Source: Casuarina equisetifolia
Taxonomy: Eukaryota > Streptophyta > Magnoliopsida > Fagales > Casuarinaceae
DNA: 64,000 nucleotides
Assembly: GCA_028551475.1 (NCBI GenBank)
Contig: CM052361.1
Coordinates: forward strand, 17,921,274 to 17,985,273
Direction of reading: 5' to 3'
Numbering within the stretch: the first letter of the stretch is position 1; every line of letters starts with the position of its first letter. The notes under the pieces are model-generated. The model was given only the letters and a program-made list of their open reading frames with translations. It was not told the DNA's origin and did no database searches. Both the position numbers and the translations under genes were made by a program. Below are positions 31,680 to 44,512 of the stretch, one piece after another.

Positions 31680-32665
31680 TTTTCTTTTTTTTTTTTTGGT
31701 GAAAAGGTAAATTGTATTAATACATATTAAAGTATAAAAGTACAGGGGCATACCCCAGTATTACAAAAGTCACCATATCTATGAAAAGATAGAAGTTGGA
31801 AGCCTTCAAATTTCACTCAAAATAACATTGCATTGAAAAGATTTTATATGTCTAAACAAAGAAGCCCTCCCTCGTACTATCTTCTTTATTTTCGCTAAGA
31901 GAATAGGGATATCCATTGTTTTTCCCTGAAAACGTCTTCTATTTCGTTCAGCCCATATATAATAAATGCAAGCTAAGAAAGATATCTTGAGAAGTTTGGC
32001 AGCTAAATCCCTTCCTTTTATTGCTTTGATCATCCATTGTAGTTCTTCATTCCATCCTCCAATGTCACGTCGGATTCCATTCTGAGCAAGAATACTTTTC
32101 CAAATCATCCTTGTCCACATACATTCAAAAAAGAGATGACTTCTATTTTCTAAATGAGATTGACAAAAATCACAATATATGTTTATCGAAAGAAGCCATC
32201 GTACAATTTCTGTTGCTGTAGAAAGTTTGTCCCTACAAACAAGCCATCCAATGAAATTATGTTTGCTAATGCCACCTGTCCAAATTAAATTATACCAATC
32301 CAACGTTTCTCCAATTTGCCGAAGATCATTATAAATCTTTTGGCAACAATATGTAAGACTTGAGAGAACAAAGGTAAGTGTGGGCCTTAACTTGAGGAGA
32401 CCCCGCCAACTCCAAGCCATGGTACCTTTTATGTCCAACTGCATTATTGAGGTTCTTTTACACTTTGTATTGTGAATCCATTTACTCCATAATGAGCCTT
32501 TTGGGAGATTAATGAGATTCTAAAGCATACGTTCTAAAAGGACTTTATTCCAAATTTTGAGGTTCAGTAAACATAATCCCCCTTCCTTCTTCGGTAAACA
32601 AACAGTTTACCAAGCTACTTTGTGAGGATGATGCATATCTATATTACATGCCCATAAGAATTTCC
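31680..32665 (-). mobile_element. 5'-truncated LINE fragment
   Basis: A poly-T stretch at about 31678-31700 is the 3' poly-A tail of a minus-strand LINE. A frame at 31806-32444 encodes the C-terminal zf-RVT region of plant LINE ORF2, with GGISKHNFIGWLVCRDKLST, CDFCQSHLENRSHLFFEC and YYIWAERNRRRF. Upstream, after a stop, KIWNKVLL and LPKGSLWSKWI are still readable. Endonuclease and RT are absent. It inserted into an R1 repeat; related R1 copies at 36780-36840 run through the site uninterrupted. Confidence 0.85.
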
Positions 32666-33245
32666 TTCTATGATAAAATTATGGGTATAACTGTCTTTTG
32701 TCGATCACTCCTTATTTGCCCTCAGATGAACAGGAAACTAATTGCAGTTAAGCAATTATTATTAGCAGAAAGTTTTATTTTTTATTTTTTTCAGGTAAGG
32801 AGAATTTAAAAATAATGGGTGTTGCAAAATGTTACTTGGCACATGGCAACTAAATTATAGGTTGGTTCCCCAAAAGATAGATAGTTGCAATTGAAATTAG
32901 TTTGCTTTAATTCTCACTTAAAAGAGCTACTCTAGATAAGATTACAAACTCATAACAAGTCTAAATTTATTAAACTAAACTCTTGTTAATTGGAAATTAA
33001 CTATCATATAAATTCCTAACAATTAGTTAAAATATCAACATATAGAGATCCTCTCTCTTTTCCTTCATTTTCTGTGCTACATCTCAATAATAGGTGGCTC
33101 GCCCTTCTTCGTTCATTGAGAGTGCTACATTAGATGTGTTTTTTACAACTACGAGGCACCTCGCTCGCTGGACTTCAGGTGGAATTCCTCGTGATTATCT
33201 TTTGCCCAAATGATCTCAGGGCAAACTTTCTAGGTGCAGTATCCA
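32666..33245. repeat. R1 rear end followed by R1 front block
   Basis: 32666-32715 completes the LINE-split R1 (GATAAAATTATGGGTATAACTGTC). From about 32720 a second R1 front begins (AACAGGAAACTAAT, GTTACTTGGCAC, TTGCTTTAATTCTCAC, TATAAATTCCTAACAATTAG, GAGGCACCTCGCTCGCTGGA, CCCAAATGATCT) and parallels 61158-61640. Confidence 0.7.
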
Positions 33246-33596
33246 AGCCATTCTTTATCACTGTATAAGAACGAACACAACACAAAATAGTAATGCAAAG
33301 ACTACGAATTCCCAAGAAACAGGAAAGAAATTGAACCAAGACATATCAGTTTTGGCCCATTTCAACTTTCTTATTATTTTCATTTTAATATTGTATTACT
33401 GTCCTTGTGTTTGTTGGGATCCACCATCCGTCTTCTTGGATTTTTCCTAACCATAAATGCTGGACGCTTCCCTATTCAAATCGTGGAGAAAAACATTACA
33501 TTCACTTGTATTATTCGCAGAACAGCAGGAGCATACAACTAGTAAAAACATAATTTTCATTCTGCACCGTTGCCCTGAAAAGTGAACCTAAAAACG
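33246..33596. other. Intergenic, no gene seen
   Basis: No coding frame or named repeat. It ends at the left breakpoint of segmental duplication copy 1 (GTTGTAAGC at 33597). Confidence 0.5.
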
Positions 33597-33823
33597 GTTG
33601 TAAGCTATCGGTATTCATGCAGATGGCACGAAAGCTTCCATAGAACATTGAACTTTCAATTATTATTAAAGCCAGAAGTTCCTTTCCGATACACTGACGT
33701 TAAACGACAGTGAGAGCATACGCTAAAACAGACTAAATAAACAACATACGCCAAAACAGACTAAATAAACTAAGAAAAGTTACATTCTGAACACCTTAAA
33801 CATCGAGTCTTTTAAGGCATAGA

Positions 33824-35636
<1,813 letters not shown>

Positions 35637-35687
35637 TTGCTCTCAAATGTTTAAGCACACACTTGATTAAGAACCTATACTTTCTGC

Positions 35688-35697
35688 TATATATATA
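35688..35697 (-). promoter_or_regulatory. TATA box of the P450 gene
   Basis: TATATATATA about 52 bp upstream of the ATG, leaving a short 5' untranslated region. The same box at the same distance is conserved in copy 2 (57289-57298). Confidence 0.7.
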
Positions 35698-36440
35698 CAA
35701 GTGCCTTCAAGTTACAATCTTCAAGTTACAGTAGTAAGCAATAATTTGAACCGATATAATCTTGGAGAATCTTGTCATCTTTTGCTTTTGGTGGAAACGT
35801 GGTAAATGGCCAGTTACTGTTACCTTGATTGTTAATACGTTTGAAAAGCACTATGGACTGGTGTCTCCTGGGGACACGCATGAACGCAAGACAAACAACC
35901 AAACGTCATAATGCCGTAATTCAATTTGCAGAAGGGCATCTGCAGATCAATTCTGCAAGAAGAATTCATCTTTTATACCAGTAGGAAAACGATCTTTTAC
36001 TGATGAGAGATAGACACGGTAAATACCAATAGATGGTTCAATGTTTCCTGCCCTAATTGTTAGGCTTGGAGTAAATTAGAAAGGATAATATCTAAACTAA
36101 CTATAATGTTCATATTGTGAGTAGTTAATAGGCTTTCCTAGTTGTATTCTATTAGAATTCTCTTAGTATTAGTATAAAATAGAATACTATTGAAAAATCT
36201 AATTATTTGAGTTTGAGTGAAACATATTGTGTGAGAGAAAAGAATATTTTTTTAGTATACATTATAATCATTCTCATTATAGTAAAAAATTGCTCCTTAG
36301 GTCAAGAGAGTAGAAATTATCTCAAACCCTGTAATTCTTGTACATCTTTTTTTATTATAATTATCTTTGTATATACAACAAGATCCTAAGGAACTTAGTA
36401 AATTTGAAAATCACATATTTATTTTTTAACAAGTCTAACC
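35698..36440. other. P450 upstream flank
   Basis: Upstream sequence of the P450, conserved with 57299-58090 apart from a stretch of about 60 bp present only in copy 2 (near 57523-57582). No gene is seen. Cis-elements cannot be named with confidence. Confidence 0.55.
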
Positions 36441-36850
36441 TACTCATCTACCGAATCTTGTCTCCTCTCAATTCCTATTCATTATATATTTATCTAAACT
36501 CCAGCTACGAACACCACATAATGGATTTCTATTATTAGATATTGTCGCCGTGATTCAAGCAGGAATGGACTTGCAGTTCACCTGTTGGAATTTATAAATA
36601 ATAGCACAAGGAACAGTTCTTTATTTTTACTTGTTCACTCAAAAAGGCAGAAGACTAAATTAACACGACAAAGATGTCGGTATAAAAGATGCAATCTTCC
36701 TAAACCTCCCACGTTTAACTCGTATAAGTTTTCATACCAAAGCAGAACTAGGACAAGCAGAGGAACAAACGCACTAGTAGCATTTCCAACCCTCTACGTC
36801 TCCTCTTTGCTTCAATGATAAAATCATGGGTTTAACTGTCCTCAGTCAAT
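36441..36850. repeat. R1 repeat, rear block, inside the segmental duplication
   Basis: Same ordered words as 31131-31679, running uninterrupted through the position where the LINE fragment sits at 31680 (CTTTGCTTCAATGATAAAATC). Duplicated with the P450 (58090-58510). Confidence 0.75.
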
Positions 36851-38153
36851 CACTTCTTAATATTTTGCTCAGTGCTTTTTGTGGGCATGGACTTCACCTT
36901 AAGGTTAAAATTTTACGTCATTTTCTTGCTTATTTAAAGAGTAAATTTCACTATACCTCTCAAAATATTGAATGATTTTCTCTTGTATTTCCAAATTCTT
37001 AATAGTTGTAACTAAGACCCAAGAAGCCAAATCTTAATGTTAATTTCTATCATCTTGAAGTAGCAGAGCACTTGTAAATAATCATTTGTTCATATTTTAG
37101 AATTGTCGACCCGAACAAACTTGTGAGGTATTAGAAAAAATAAATATATTTTTATTGCTAACTAATCAAATATACATGTTTCTTCTAGTGCCATCAATTG
37201 GGTAATATAAATAACAAAAAAATGGAAAATTTTAAAGAAAACTTTTATACTTGTATTAAATTTTTGCCCATTTTTAACAAATATTATTACCCTCGTTATG
37301 TTTCTACATACATACAAAAGATGTGATTTTTTTAGAAACTTACTATTTTTACCCATGTCCCACTTACTAATCCTTCCATTTATTCTTCTAGTGAAAATTC
37401 TTGGGGCCTCCTCAAATTCTCAAGAAGTCCCAGGTTGCTTTAAAGAAAAAACCTCTTTCGTTGGGCGGCCTATAAATAGGCCTTTAATTGCTTAGGAGTG
37501 AAAGCTACTCTAGTTGGAAGGCCTATAATAAAATTTTAAATTTGGTATTTCAAATTAAACCAAAAGTTTATGTAATGCTAATATTCAAGTGTTGAATTAT
37601 TTAAAGAGCGCTATAAGGCTAACATTGAAAGGGTTTTATATCTTTTCATTACTAAAGAAAAACTTGTAGTTGTAAAGTTTTAGATTGATTAATGGAAAAT
37701 TAATTCAATTGATAAAGGCAACTTGTAGAGGCCAAAACACATTAATTTCTTGTCTAACTCGTGCATACGGGCATGTGTCTTCGCATGTGCACACTGGCGC
37801 ATGTGTACTTGATCTTGTTATTTTGTGCTTAATCTTATTGTTAAGAGAAATTATGTGAATTCTGAACAAAAATTTTCTTTATTGTTAAGAGAAATTATGT
37901 GAATTCTGAACAAAAATTTTCTTCAATTTGATGAAAAAAAAATTAAAATAATGCTAACTCGTTCCTTTCTTAGAAAGTGAGAACATAAATTTGATGTTGC
38001 TTGATTAGCCTTTCTTCCGAAGAGTATTCCAGGCAAAAGCTTAATGTAGTTCCTCGCCGAAATAAAGCTTTATTGTACATAGGAAAAGGATGGAATTAGA
38101 AATTGTGTTTTTGTGAAGCATTACTTTTTGAAAGTTTGAATTGGATTACGAGG
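36851..38153. other. Duplicated intergenic sequence
   Basis: No gene. Collinear with 58511-59716. It contains a 44-bp tandem duplication at 37837-37924 (ATTGTTAAGAGAAATTATGT starting at 37837 and 37881) that copy 2 has only once. Confidence 0.7.
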
Positions 38154-40785
38154 TTGCTCTCTCTTTCTTTCTTTTTTTTTTTTTTTTTTGGTGAAAGGTC
38201 AAATTATATATCACTCATAAAAAATTTACAAGATTGTTCGATTACAAAATATCATCATCTAAGCTCAAATATTGCACTTGGCAAATTCCAAAGCTCTTGT
38301 AAAAATTTATTACAATTTGTAAGCTTAACTCCTCTAGTAGATGAAATCTTGCCTCTCACGTCCTTCTTGATTTTGGCAATAATGGTTGAGTTTTCTAGAC
38401 TTGTATTGCTGAATCTTCTTCTATTCCTTTCGCTCCAAATGTGATACAATACGGCCTTGAAAGATATACTAAGCAAAGTAGCTGCAAAGCTCTTCTTCTT
38501 AACAGTGTTGATCATCCAATATATTTCAGCTCTCCAATGTTCAATTCTTCGAGTTAATCCATTCATGCCTAACAAAGCCTTCCAGATGTAGTTTGTGAAC
38601 CTGCACTTAAAAAATAAATGTTCATGTGATTCTTCTTCTTGTTGGCAGAGGTTGCATCGTAGATCCACTGAACTATTCCATTTTGCCACCCGATCTGCTG
38701 TGGATAGTTTGTCTCTTAAAATGATCCAACATATAAAATTATGCTTCGGTACTCCTTCTTTCCAAACAAGTGTTGCCCATTTGGAATCTTCTCTGTTCTC
38801 TCTTAGTGCTACATAACTCTTGGCAATATTGTATTCTGAGTCTGTCACTAGTTGTGTTAGTTCATTTCTTACTTGTAAAATATTCCTAAAACTCCAAGCT
38901 AGTGATCCTTTCATCTCAACTTCTAATACATTCCTTTCCTTCAAATTTTCTGTTATCATCCATTTAACCCATAAGGAGTTTGAATTGGGGTGCACAAGAG
39001 ACCATAGGAGTTTTCCAATTGCTGCTTTATTCCAAGTGTGAATGTCTATCAAACCTAGTCCTCCAGAAACTTTAGGCCAGCAAACTTCTTTCCATGCCAC
39101 TTTCGCTACACATCGTCCATTAGATTTACCTGTCCAAAGGAAAGTTCTAATCCTTTTTTCAATTTCATAAAGGGTCTGTTTTGGCAGTAAAAAAATTTGC
39201 ATCCAATATGTTTGCAATGAGAATAGAACACTTTTGGCTAGCTGCAGTCTCCCCCCATAACTAATATGCTTAGACTCCCAACCTTCAATTCTTCTCAATA
39301 TCTTTTCTGTCAGGATAGTACAATCTAGGTTGGAGAGTCTTTTAGTAATCAATGGTACTCCTAAGTATTTTATGGGAAGTTGGCCTTCTTGGATAGGAAT
39401 ATGATCAAGTATTAGAGCCTTTTCCTGTTCTGACAAGCCTGAAAAGAAAATTTGACACTTCTCTGGATGCATCTTCAAACCTGTTATATCTTCAAACTCT
39501 TGCATAGCATCTAGTAAACATAATATGGATTCAATATCTCCATGAGCAAACAAAAAGAGATCATCAGCAAAGCATAAATGAGTGATCTTTTCTTTGGCGC
39601 ATTTCCAGTGAAATTTAAACCTTCCAGAAGATACTTTATTTTGTATAATTCTGTTAAGAATCTCCATCACAATAACAAAGAGAAAAGGAGAGAGAGGGTC
39701 TCCTTGTCTAAGTCCCTTTGCCCCCTTAAAAAAACCTGTATGAGAGCCATTGATGTTCACAGAATATCCCACAGTAGTGATGCAGCTTTCAATCAGCAAT
39801 CTAAATTTGTCTGGGAACTTCAAAACTTTCAGTGTATTTAGGATTGCATTCCAGTCTATTGAATCATATGCTTTCATAATATCAACCTTAATTGCCACCC
39901 TTTTCCCATGAATATCTTTGTGATAATTGTGCATCAACTCTTGACACAACAAAATATTTTCCTTAATGTTCCTTCCTGGCACAAAAGCTGTCTGACACGG
40001 ATGTATGAAATGAGGCAAAGCTAAACTTAGTCTTCCTGCCACAATTTTAGATATGATCTTGTACAACACATTACAACAAGATATTGGTCTAAAATCTTTC
40101 ATATTGGTGGCATTAATTTTCTTAGGGACAAGAGAGATTACTGTTGAATTTATGCTTCGCAGTAGCTGTCTCCTTTGAAAGAAAACTATTACTGCATCTT
40201 CTATGTCACTCCCTATAATACTCCATGCTTTCTTGAAGAAGAAGCTATTATATCCATCAGGACCTGGAGCTTTGTAATCACCAAAGGTATTAAGGACCTT
40301 TTGTATATCTTCTCTTTGAACGTCTGCTATAAGGCTTCTCTTTGTCTCTTCTGGAATTTCCATAGGAAATAACTCTCTTAATCTTGTTTCTGATGGTTGA
40401 GGTTGGTTTGCCCTCCCTAGCAAGTTTTGATAATAATTTAGAATTTTGTTCTTTATCATTTCAGGATCTTCAGTAAGTTGTCCATCATCTAATTCCAACT
40501 TAACAATGTGATTTTTTGCTCTCCTCTTCATCATGCTTCCAAAAAAGACTTTACTATTACAATCTCCCTCTTTCAGCCAATTATTCCTTGATTTTTGCTT
40601 CAGAAGTATTTCTTCATGCTTGCTACATATTAGTAACTTTTCTAACCACTCCTTTTCTTCATTGCGCAATTGGGTATTTGAAGGATCATCAAAGAGCTTT
40701 GCTTGTGCTATTTGTAGCTGCTTCCTTGCTACCTCTGTTTTCCTTGGTAGTTCTCCAAATTCCTTGCTCTCTCTTTCTTTCTTTT
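38154..40785 (-). mobile_element. 5'-truncated LINE, with target duplication and empty site
   Basis: The body (about 38176-40763) reads on the minus strand with its poly-A (poly-T at about 38172-38189) on the left. Flanking direct repeats TTGCTCTCTCTTTCTTTCTT lie at 38154-38173 and 40764-40783, up to 22 bp including T-run ambiguity. Paralogous copy 2 has the uninterrupted site at 59717-59734. Integration therefore followed the segmental duplication. The 5' truncation removes the endonuclease half of ORF2. Confidence 0.95.
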
Positions 40786-40801
40786 GCGCTTTGCCACTCA
40801 T
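38255..40801 (-). CDS. LINE ORF2 remnant: reverse transcriptase plus zf-RVT, open frame
   Basis: 848 codons without a stop. About residues 175-480 form a LINE reverse transcriptase: APGPDGYNSFFFKKAW, RPISCCNVLYKIISKIVAGR, FVPGRNIKENILLCQELM, KVDIMKAYDSIDW, GLRQGDPLSPFLFV and the catalytic FADDLFLF (the YADD equivalent). The C-terminus has the zf-RVT region (HNFICWIILRDKLSTAD, CNLCQQEEESHEHLFFKC, YHIWSERNRRRF). The apurinic endonuclease domain that should precede it is missing. The ATG and first dozen residues (MSGKAQKKERES) come from the host flank and target duplication, not the LINE. Self-mobilisation is unlikely. Whether it is translated is unknown. Confidence 0.88.
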   Translation of the reverse strand: MSGKAQKKERESKEFGELPRKTEVARKQLQIAQAKLFDDPSNTQLRNEEKEWLEKLLICSKHEEILLKQKSRNNWLKEGDCNSKVFFGSMMKRRAKNHIVKLELDDGQLTEDPEMIKNKILNYYQNLLGRANQPQPSETRLRELFPMEIPEETKRSLIADVQREDIQKVLNTFGDYKAPGPDGYNSFFFKKAWSIIGSDIEDAVIVFFQRRQLLRSINSTVISLVPKKINATNMKDFRPISCCNVLYKIISKIVAGRLSLALPHFIHPCQTAFVPGRNIKENILLCQELMHNYHKDIHGKRVAIKVDIMKAYDSIDWNAILNTLKVLKFPDKFRLLIESCITTVGYSVNINGSHTGFFKGAKGLRQGDPLSPFLFVIVMEILNRIIQNKVSSGRFKFHWKCAKEKITHLCFADDLFLFAHGDIESILCLLDAMQEFEDITGLKMHPEKCQIFFSGLSEQEKALILDHIPIQEGQLPIKYLGVPLITKRLSNLDCTILTEKILRRIEGWESKHISYGGRLQLAKSVLFSLQTYWMQIFLLPKQTLYEIEKRIRTFLWTGKSNGRCVAKVAWKEVCWPKVSGGLGLIDIHTWNKAAIGKLLWSLVHPNSNSLWVKWMITENLKERNVLEVEMKGSLAWSFRNILQVRNELTQLVTDSEYNIAKSYVALRENREDSKWATLVWKEGVPKHNFICWIILRDKLSTADRVAKWNSSVDLRCNLCQQEEESHEHLFFKCRFTNYIWKALLGMNGLTRRIEHWRAEIYWMINTVKKKSFAATLLSISFKAVLYHIWSERNRRRFSNTSLENSTIIAKIKKDVRGKISSTRGVKLTNCNKFLQELWNLPSAIFELR

Positions 40802-40842
40802 GAAATTTTTGGGTGCCCATCATCAGTGGATTGCTGGATTTG

Positions 40843-41038
40843 ACAATTTTCAGTCTACATTTATATTTCCAATTTTCATAATTACATCAAACATTTTAAA
40901 GTGTACAAATATCTTAATTGAAAATTAGAAGCAAAGTTGCAATCTGATCAATGAGGGAATGAGATTTAGTAGCTTAAGGTCTAACTAGAGGCTACAAAAA
41001 GCAATCACCTAGAATCAATAAATGTAGAGTTCTAGAGC
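40843..41038. other. Sequence beyond duplication copy 1
   Basis: Similarity to copy 2 stops near 40842. A word TGCAATCTGATCAATG occurs at 40938 and again at 41090 in the ICR fragment, suggesting a small internal duplication of that fragment. Confidence 0.45.
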
Positions 41039-41302
41039 TTGAAAGGAAAGCTTGTAGAATTGGAAGGTGAGTTAAGAAAGCTAAAGGTGCAATCTGATCA
41101 ATGGAGAAAGGTAGCTAAAAGTAGTGTGGACATGCTTTTGTCAAGGGTCATCAAGATGGGATCCTTAGAGAGTAACTATAAATTCTTTTTAAGGAAGATT
41201 AGTTCACATGACCAGGAAAAGTTGGAAGGGAATCTACCGAAGAAAAAAAATGGTGACATACTAAAGAAGATTAGAAGGCTATGGAAGAAGCTGAAGAAAT
41301 AA
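41039..41302 (+). pseudogene. ICR/RIP-type ROP-interactor C-terminal fragment
   Basis: An open frame of about 87 codons ending in TAA reads KLVELEGELRKLKVQSDQWR, GSLESNYKF and LPKKKNGDILKKIRRLWKK. It corresponds to the C-terminal part of plant ICR/RIP proteins (interactors of constitutively active ROP GTPases), with a coiled-coil ELRKLKVQSDQWRKAAE block and a terminal KKKNGNxLKKIGxLWKK motif, from memory of the family. There is no in-frame ATG near the start, and no upstream ICR coiled coil could be read, while full-length ICRs have several hundred residues. It is best seen as a displaced or degraded 3' end, possibly moved by retroposition. Confidence 0.7.
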
Positions 41303-43734
41303 GAAGACCACGCAAGTTAATTTTTTTGTTAGTTTAGAATTTTTAATACTCTAATCATAGAAGTTTATTGTTTGTCTTAGCACATGTTTCTTTGAACTGA
41401 GTTTTGGAAGGTCAATGCAACCAAGCATTTTCATGATTATCACTTGCTAGAAATCTCTCTTTATCATTTGTTGTTGCCATATAGTTTTAGGGCATTAGTT
41501 TTGTAATAAAAATATTAATGTTTTCCTTTTGGGTAGCTAGTTCCTATTAAGCTTCACAAACCAAGCATAAAAGTCAATTGGTGAGGTATTACTCAAGACT
41601 TTGCAACAAATAGAAGAATGTTAAGGACTTATATGGTTCACATGAAACTATCTCAACTTTTACATAGTAGCAAAAACCATTGCTCTATTTTAAGGCTTCT
41701 AAATACCAAAGGATTGTTGGATAAATTATATTTTAGTGGTTCATGTTTTAGTTATTTTGATGGTTTGTGAAATAATACAATATGGATAAGATTATCAAAT
41801 CCGAATGCAATAACTGAAGCAAGTTACCATAATGATCGATAGGTTACATGGTTATATTGCACTAAAAATGCTAGCATATGCTATCTATATATGTGCTTTA
41901 ATATCCAATGTTCTTTGCACTAAGCCCCACGAAATCTTGTGATGTTTTGACTTTTTCTTTATGATGCCAAAGAACGAAAGAGACTTTATGTTGTGATCCT
42001 TAACAATTGCCAAAAGCTTGTTTTGCATAATTTTTGCACCACCTTTTCATTAAATTGGCTTAATTTTTTTTTAAGAAAGTTTTCCATTATAGGGTTGAAT
42101 GAAAATTTTTAAAGAAAATTTATTCTTGACATTCAACTCTTGTTCATTAAGATTCAAAGATTCAAGCTTTTGAACGTCAACTTTAAGATTTAATATTGGC
42201 CTTGTTTGATCATATGAGAATTGTTGGATCATAATTAAAAAGGGATGACTCTTGGACATATAAAAAAGGCACTAGATTAAGATATTGTTAAATAAACAAA
42301 AAAATATTTTTTAATATGCCAATTTTCCCAAACTTGAAAAAATTAGGAAAACTTAGTCCATGTGTGATAAGGCCACATGAAATCATAAGGCCCTAATCTA
42401 TGATGAAGTATTACATTTTGAACTTGAGTTTCATGTTAAAGACGATCAACTTTATCACATAAAATGGATGTAATAATAGGGAAACGCTTGAATAGATCAA
42501 AAAAATTATAATATCAGAATATTAATATATGAAAAAAAAATCACTATTTTTTTTTGACACTTCTATTATTTTTATTTCAACTTTTCTCTTACCTTTCCCT
42601 TCAAAATTTTTGGATCTCCAAGGGGAGACGGACAACTAAAACCAAGCAAATCAATGCCGAAAACTCTACCAATATTTTGTTTTGCATAGCCGCACAACAT
42701 CATCTTATTCAAAACCCAAGTGGAGCTTGGGCTCGTACGGTACTTTCTGAGAATGGGCTCGTCTTGGACCGTGAAGTTGAAAACACTGCAAGGCTTGGCA
42801 TTTAGAATTACACCTTCACGTACAATATTTTAGGTTTGGATTTCAATTCAAAGATTGACCTTATAAACAGGAATCGTCAAATTGTTTATAAATTCTAAGA
42901 TCTTATTATTTCTATCCAATAGAAAGCAAAGGTTTACAAAATTCTATCCATCTTTCTTATCTTATTTCTTAAGCTTTGAAATGAAAAAGGATGGTATCAA
43001 ACTATATTGCTTTTGTAAGGTAAAAAATAAGAAAAACTATTCTATTACGTGCTCCAAAGCTGATAACTAGATGTCATGGTTACAATTAAGTCTCATTCGA
43101 GAGAAATTCCACTTTTTAGAAATAAATTATTTTTATTATCTCATGGGACTCCTTATCTTTTATAGAAAAAAAATTACAATATGTACAAATAACAAATTTC
43201 CTAAAATAGTTGTGACATTTTGAGCTCTCCAATCTTTCTTTCCTATTGTATCTCTATCCAATTTTTATTTCCCACTTTATCTAAGGCTTCAGCTTTAGTT
43301 TTTGGTTCTTGTTGCTCTTCTTTCATGCTTCCCCTTGGACCAACCTTCTTCTCCAATTGAAATCTGTGAGACCTTAGCAACTCAGTTATAAAACCTGATT
43401 TGGTTATTTCTAGGTTAAGCTCTGTGTCTATTCAAGAGAACCTGAAAAACCTTAATTGGATAGACTAAGGTTTTTCATATGAAAATAATTGTGGTTTTAA
43501 AAGTTAGGTCACCTACCATCATGATTAGGCATTCGGAGTGTTGGGGTACCTTGAGATATGGATCTTATTGTTCACTTCACAGAGACATAAAAAACAAATA
43601 AGTCTTTACAAACTTTTGTCTATTGGCTCCCTTTTTTGCAATGTTAATAGTTTTGGCTCATCAAGCGCATGGTTGCATTTGATGCAAATGATCAATAGTG
43701 ATATCAGACAAAGAGGAGGAAAATAAAAAGATAA
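41303..43734. other. Long AT-rich intergenic region
   Basis: No gene supported. Short frames at 42554-42805, 42882-43070 and 43538-43726 match no family I recognise and have no supporting context. No named repeat seen. Confidence 0.5.
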
Positions 43735-43862
43735 AATTATCTTTGAAAATTAAGGACATAGATAATTCACCACCTTAGAATACAAGGATATAAATAACAA
43801 TTATCTTTAAAAACTAAGGATACAAATAACTCACCACCTTAGAATTCAAGGACAAACACTCA
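43735..43862. repeat. 64-bp tandem duplication
   Basis: AATTATCTTTGAAAATTAAG at 43735 and AATTATCTTTAAAAACTAAG at 43799 begin two copies that both contain TCACCACCTTAGAAT. Imperfect, so not very recent. Confidence 0.8.
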
Positions 43863-44386
43863 CCACTCTATTGGAAGTAATTCCAAAGAGATACAGAGCA
43901 AATGAAGCTCACCACTCTGGTCATAAGCAAAGAGATACAGAACTTAAAAGGAAAGCTTAAAGCTTATACTTAAATCTCACAACTCAATACTTCTACTACA
44001 CAATGGTACTAGCTATTTATAGGAAAGTAAGGCACCCATAATCATAAATGTAGTCATCTACTATCTCTTAATTGTCAACTACTTACTTTCATCTGCCAAC
44101 CACCAACTACTTACTTCCCAACCACTTGGTCAACCTTTTCAAGCTTCTTTGGATTGGGCTTGTATAAGTTGGGCCACACTACCACTAATGAGTATTTGGG
44201 CTTGGGCTTGGCTTGTGTAGGATGGCCACATCAAATAGTTTAGGACATTATCTAGGTTTTTGCCTTACCATATTCCTACTGCTGGCACTGCATGCCTTCG
44301 TATCCACAAGAGTCCTCTATTCCGTAACTTTATCGTGCAGTTCATATATAATAGCCTATGACTCTTTGGTTGAAACTACTTTGCAG
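43863..44386. other. Unassigned sequence before the CDPK exon
   Basis: CAAAGAGATACAGA is repeated at 43889 and 43928, and there are several CCAACTACTTAC words near 44100. It could be LTR-derived, but I see no ends. The last bases (CTACTTTGCAG) form the acceptor of the following exon. Confidence 0.45.
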
Positions 44387-44512
44387 GATGGAACCATAGA
44401 TTACAATGAGTTTGAAGCCATGATGTAAAAAGGAAATGCTCCAGTTGGCGGCAGGAAGGGCCTTGAAAATAGTTTTAGCATGGGTCTTAGAGAAGCTCTT
44501 AGACTCGTATAG
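44387..44512 (+). pseudogene. Last exon of a calcium-dependent protein kinase (CDPK), with nonsense codon
   Basis: After a TTTGCAG acceptor the frame reads DGTIDYNEFEAMM, a stop (TAA 44426-44428), then KGNAPVGGRKGLENSFSMGL and REALRLV before TAG at 44510-44512. This is the second half of EF-hand 4 (D-x-T-I-D-Y-x-E-F) and the C-terminal tail typical of CDPKs. The internal stop sits where the family usually has Gln or Arg (MMQKGN). No kinase domain, autoinhibitory domain or other EF-hands are seen upstream, so this is an isolated exon-sized fragment. Confidence 0.8.

Noticed and set aside
42554..43070. Small plus-strand ORFs of 60-80 codons
   Set aside because: Expected by chance in AT-rich sequence; no domain or splice signals.
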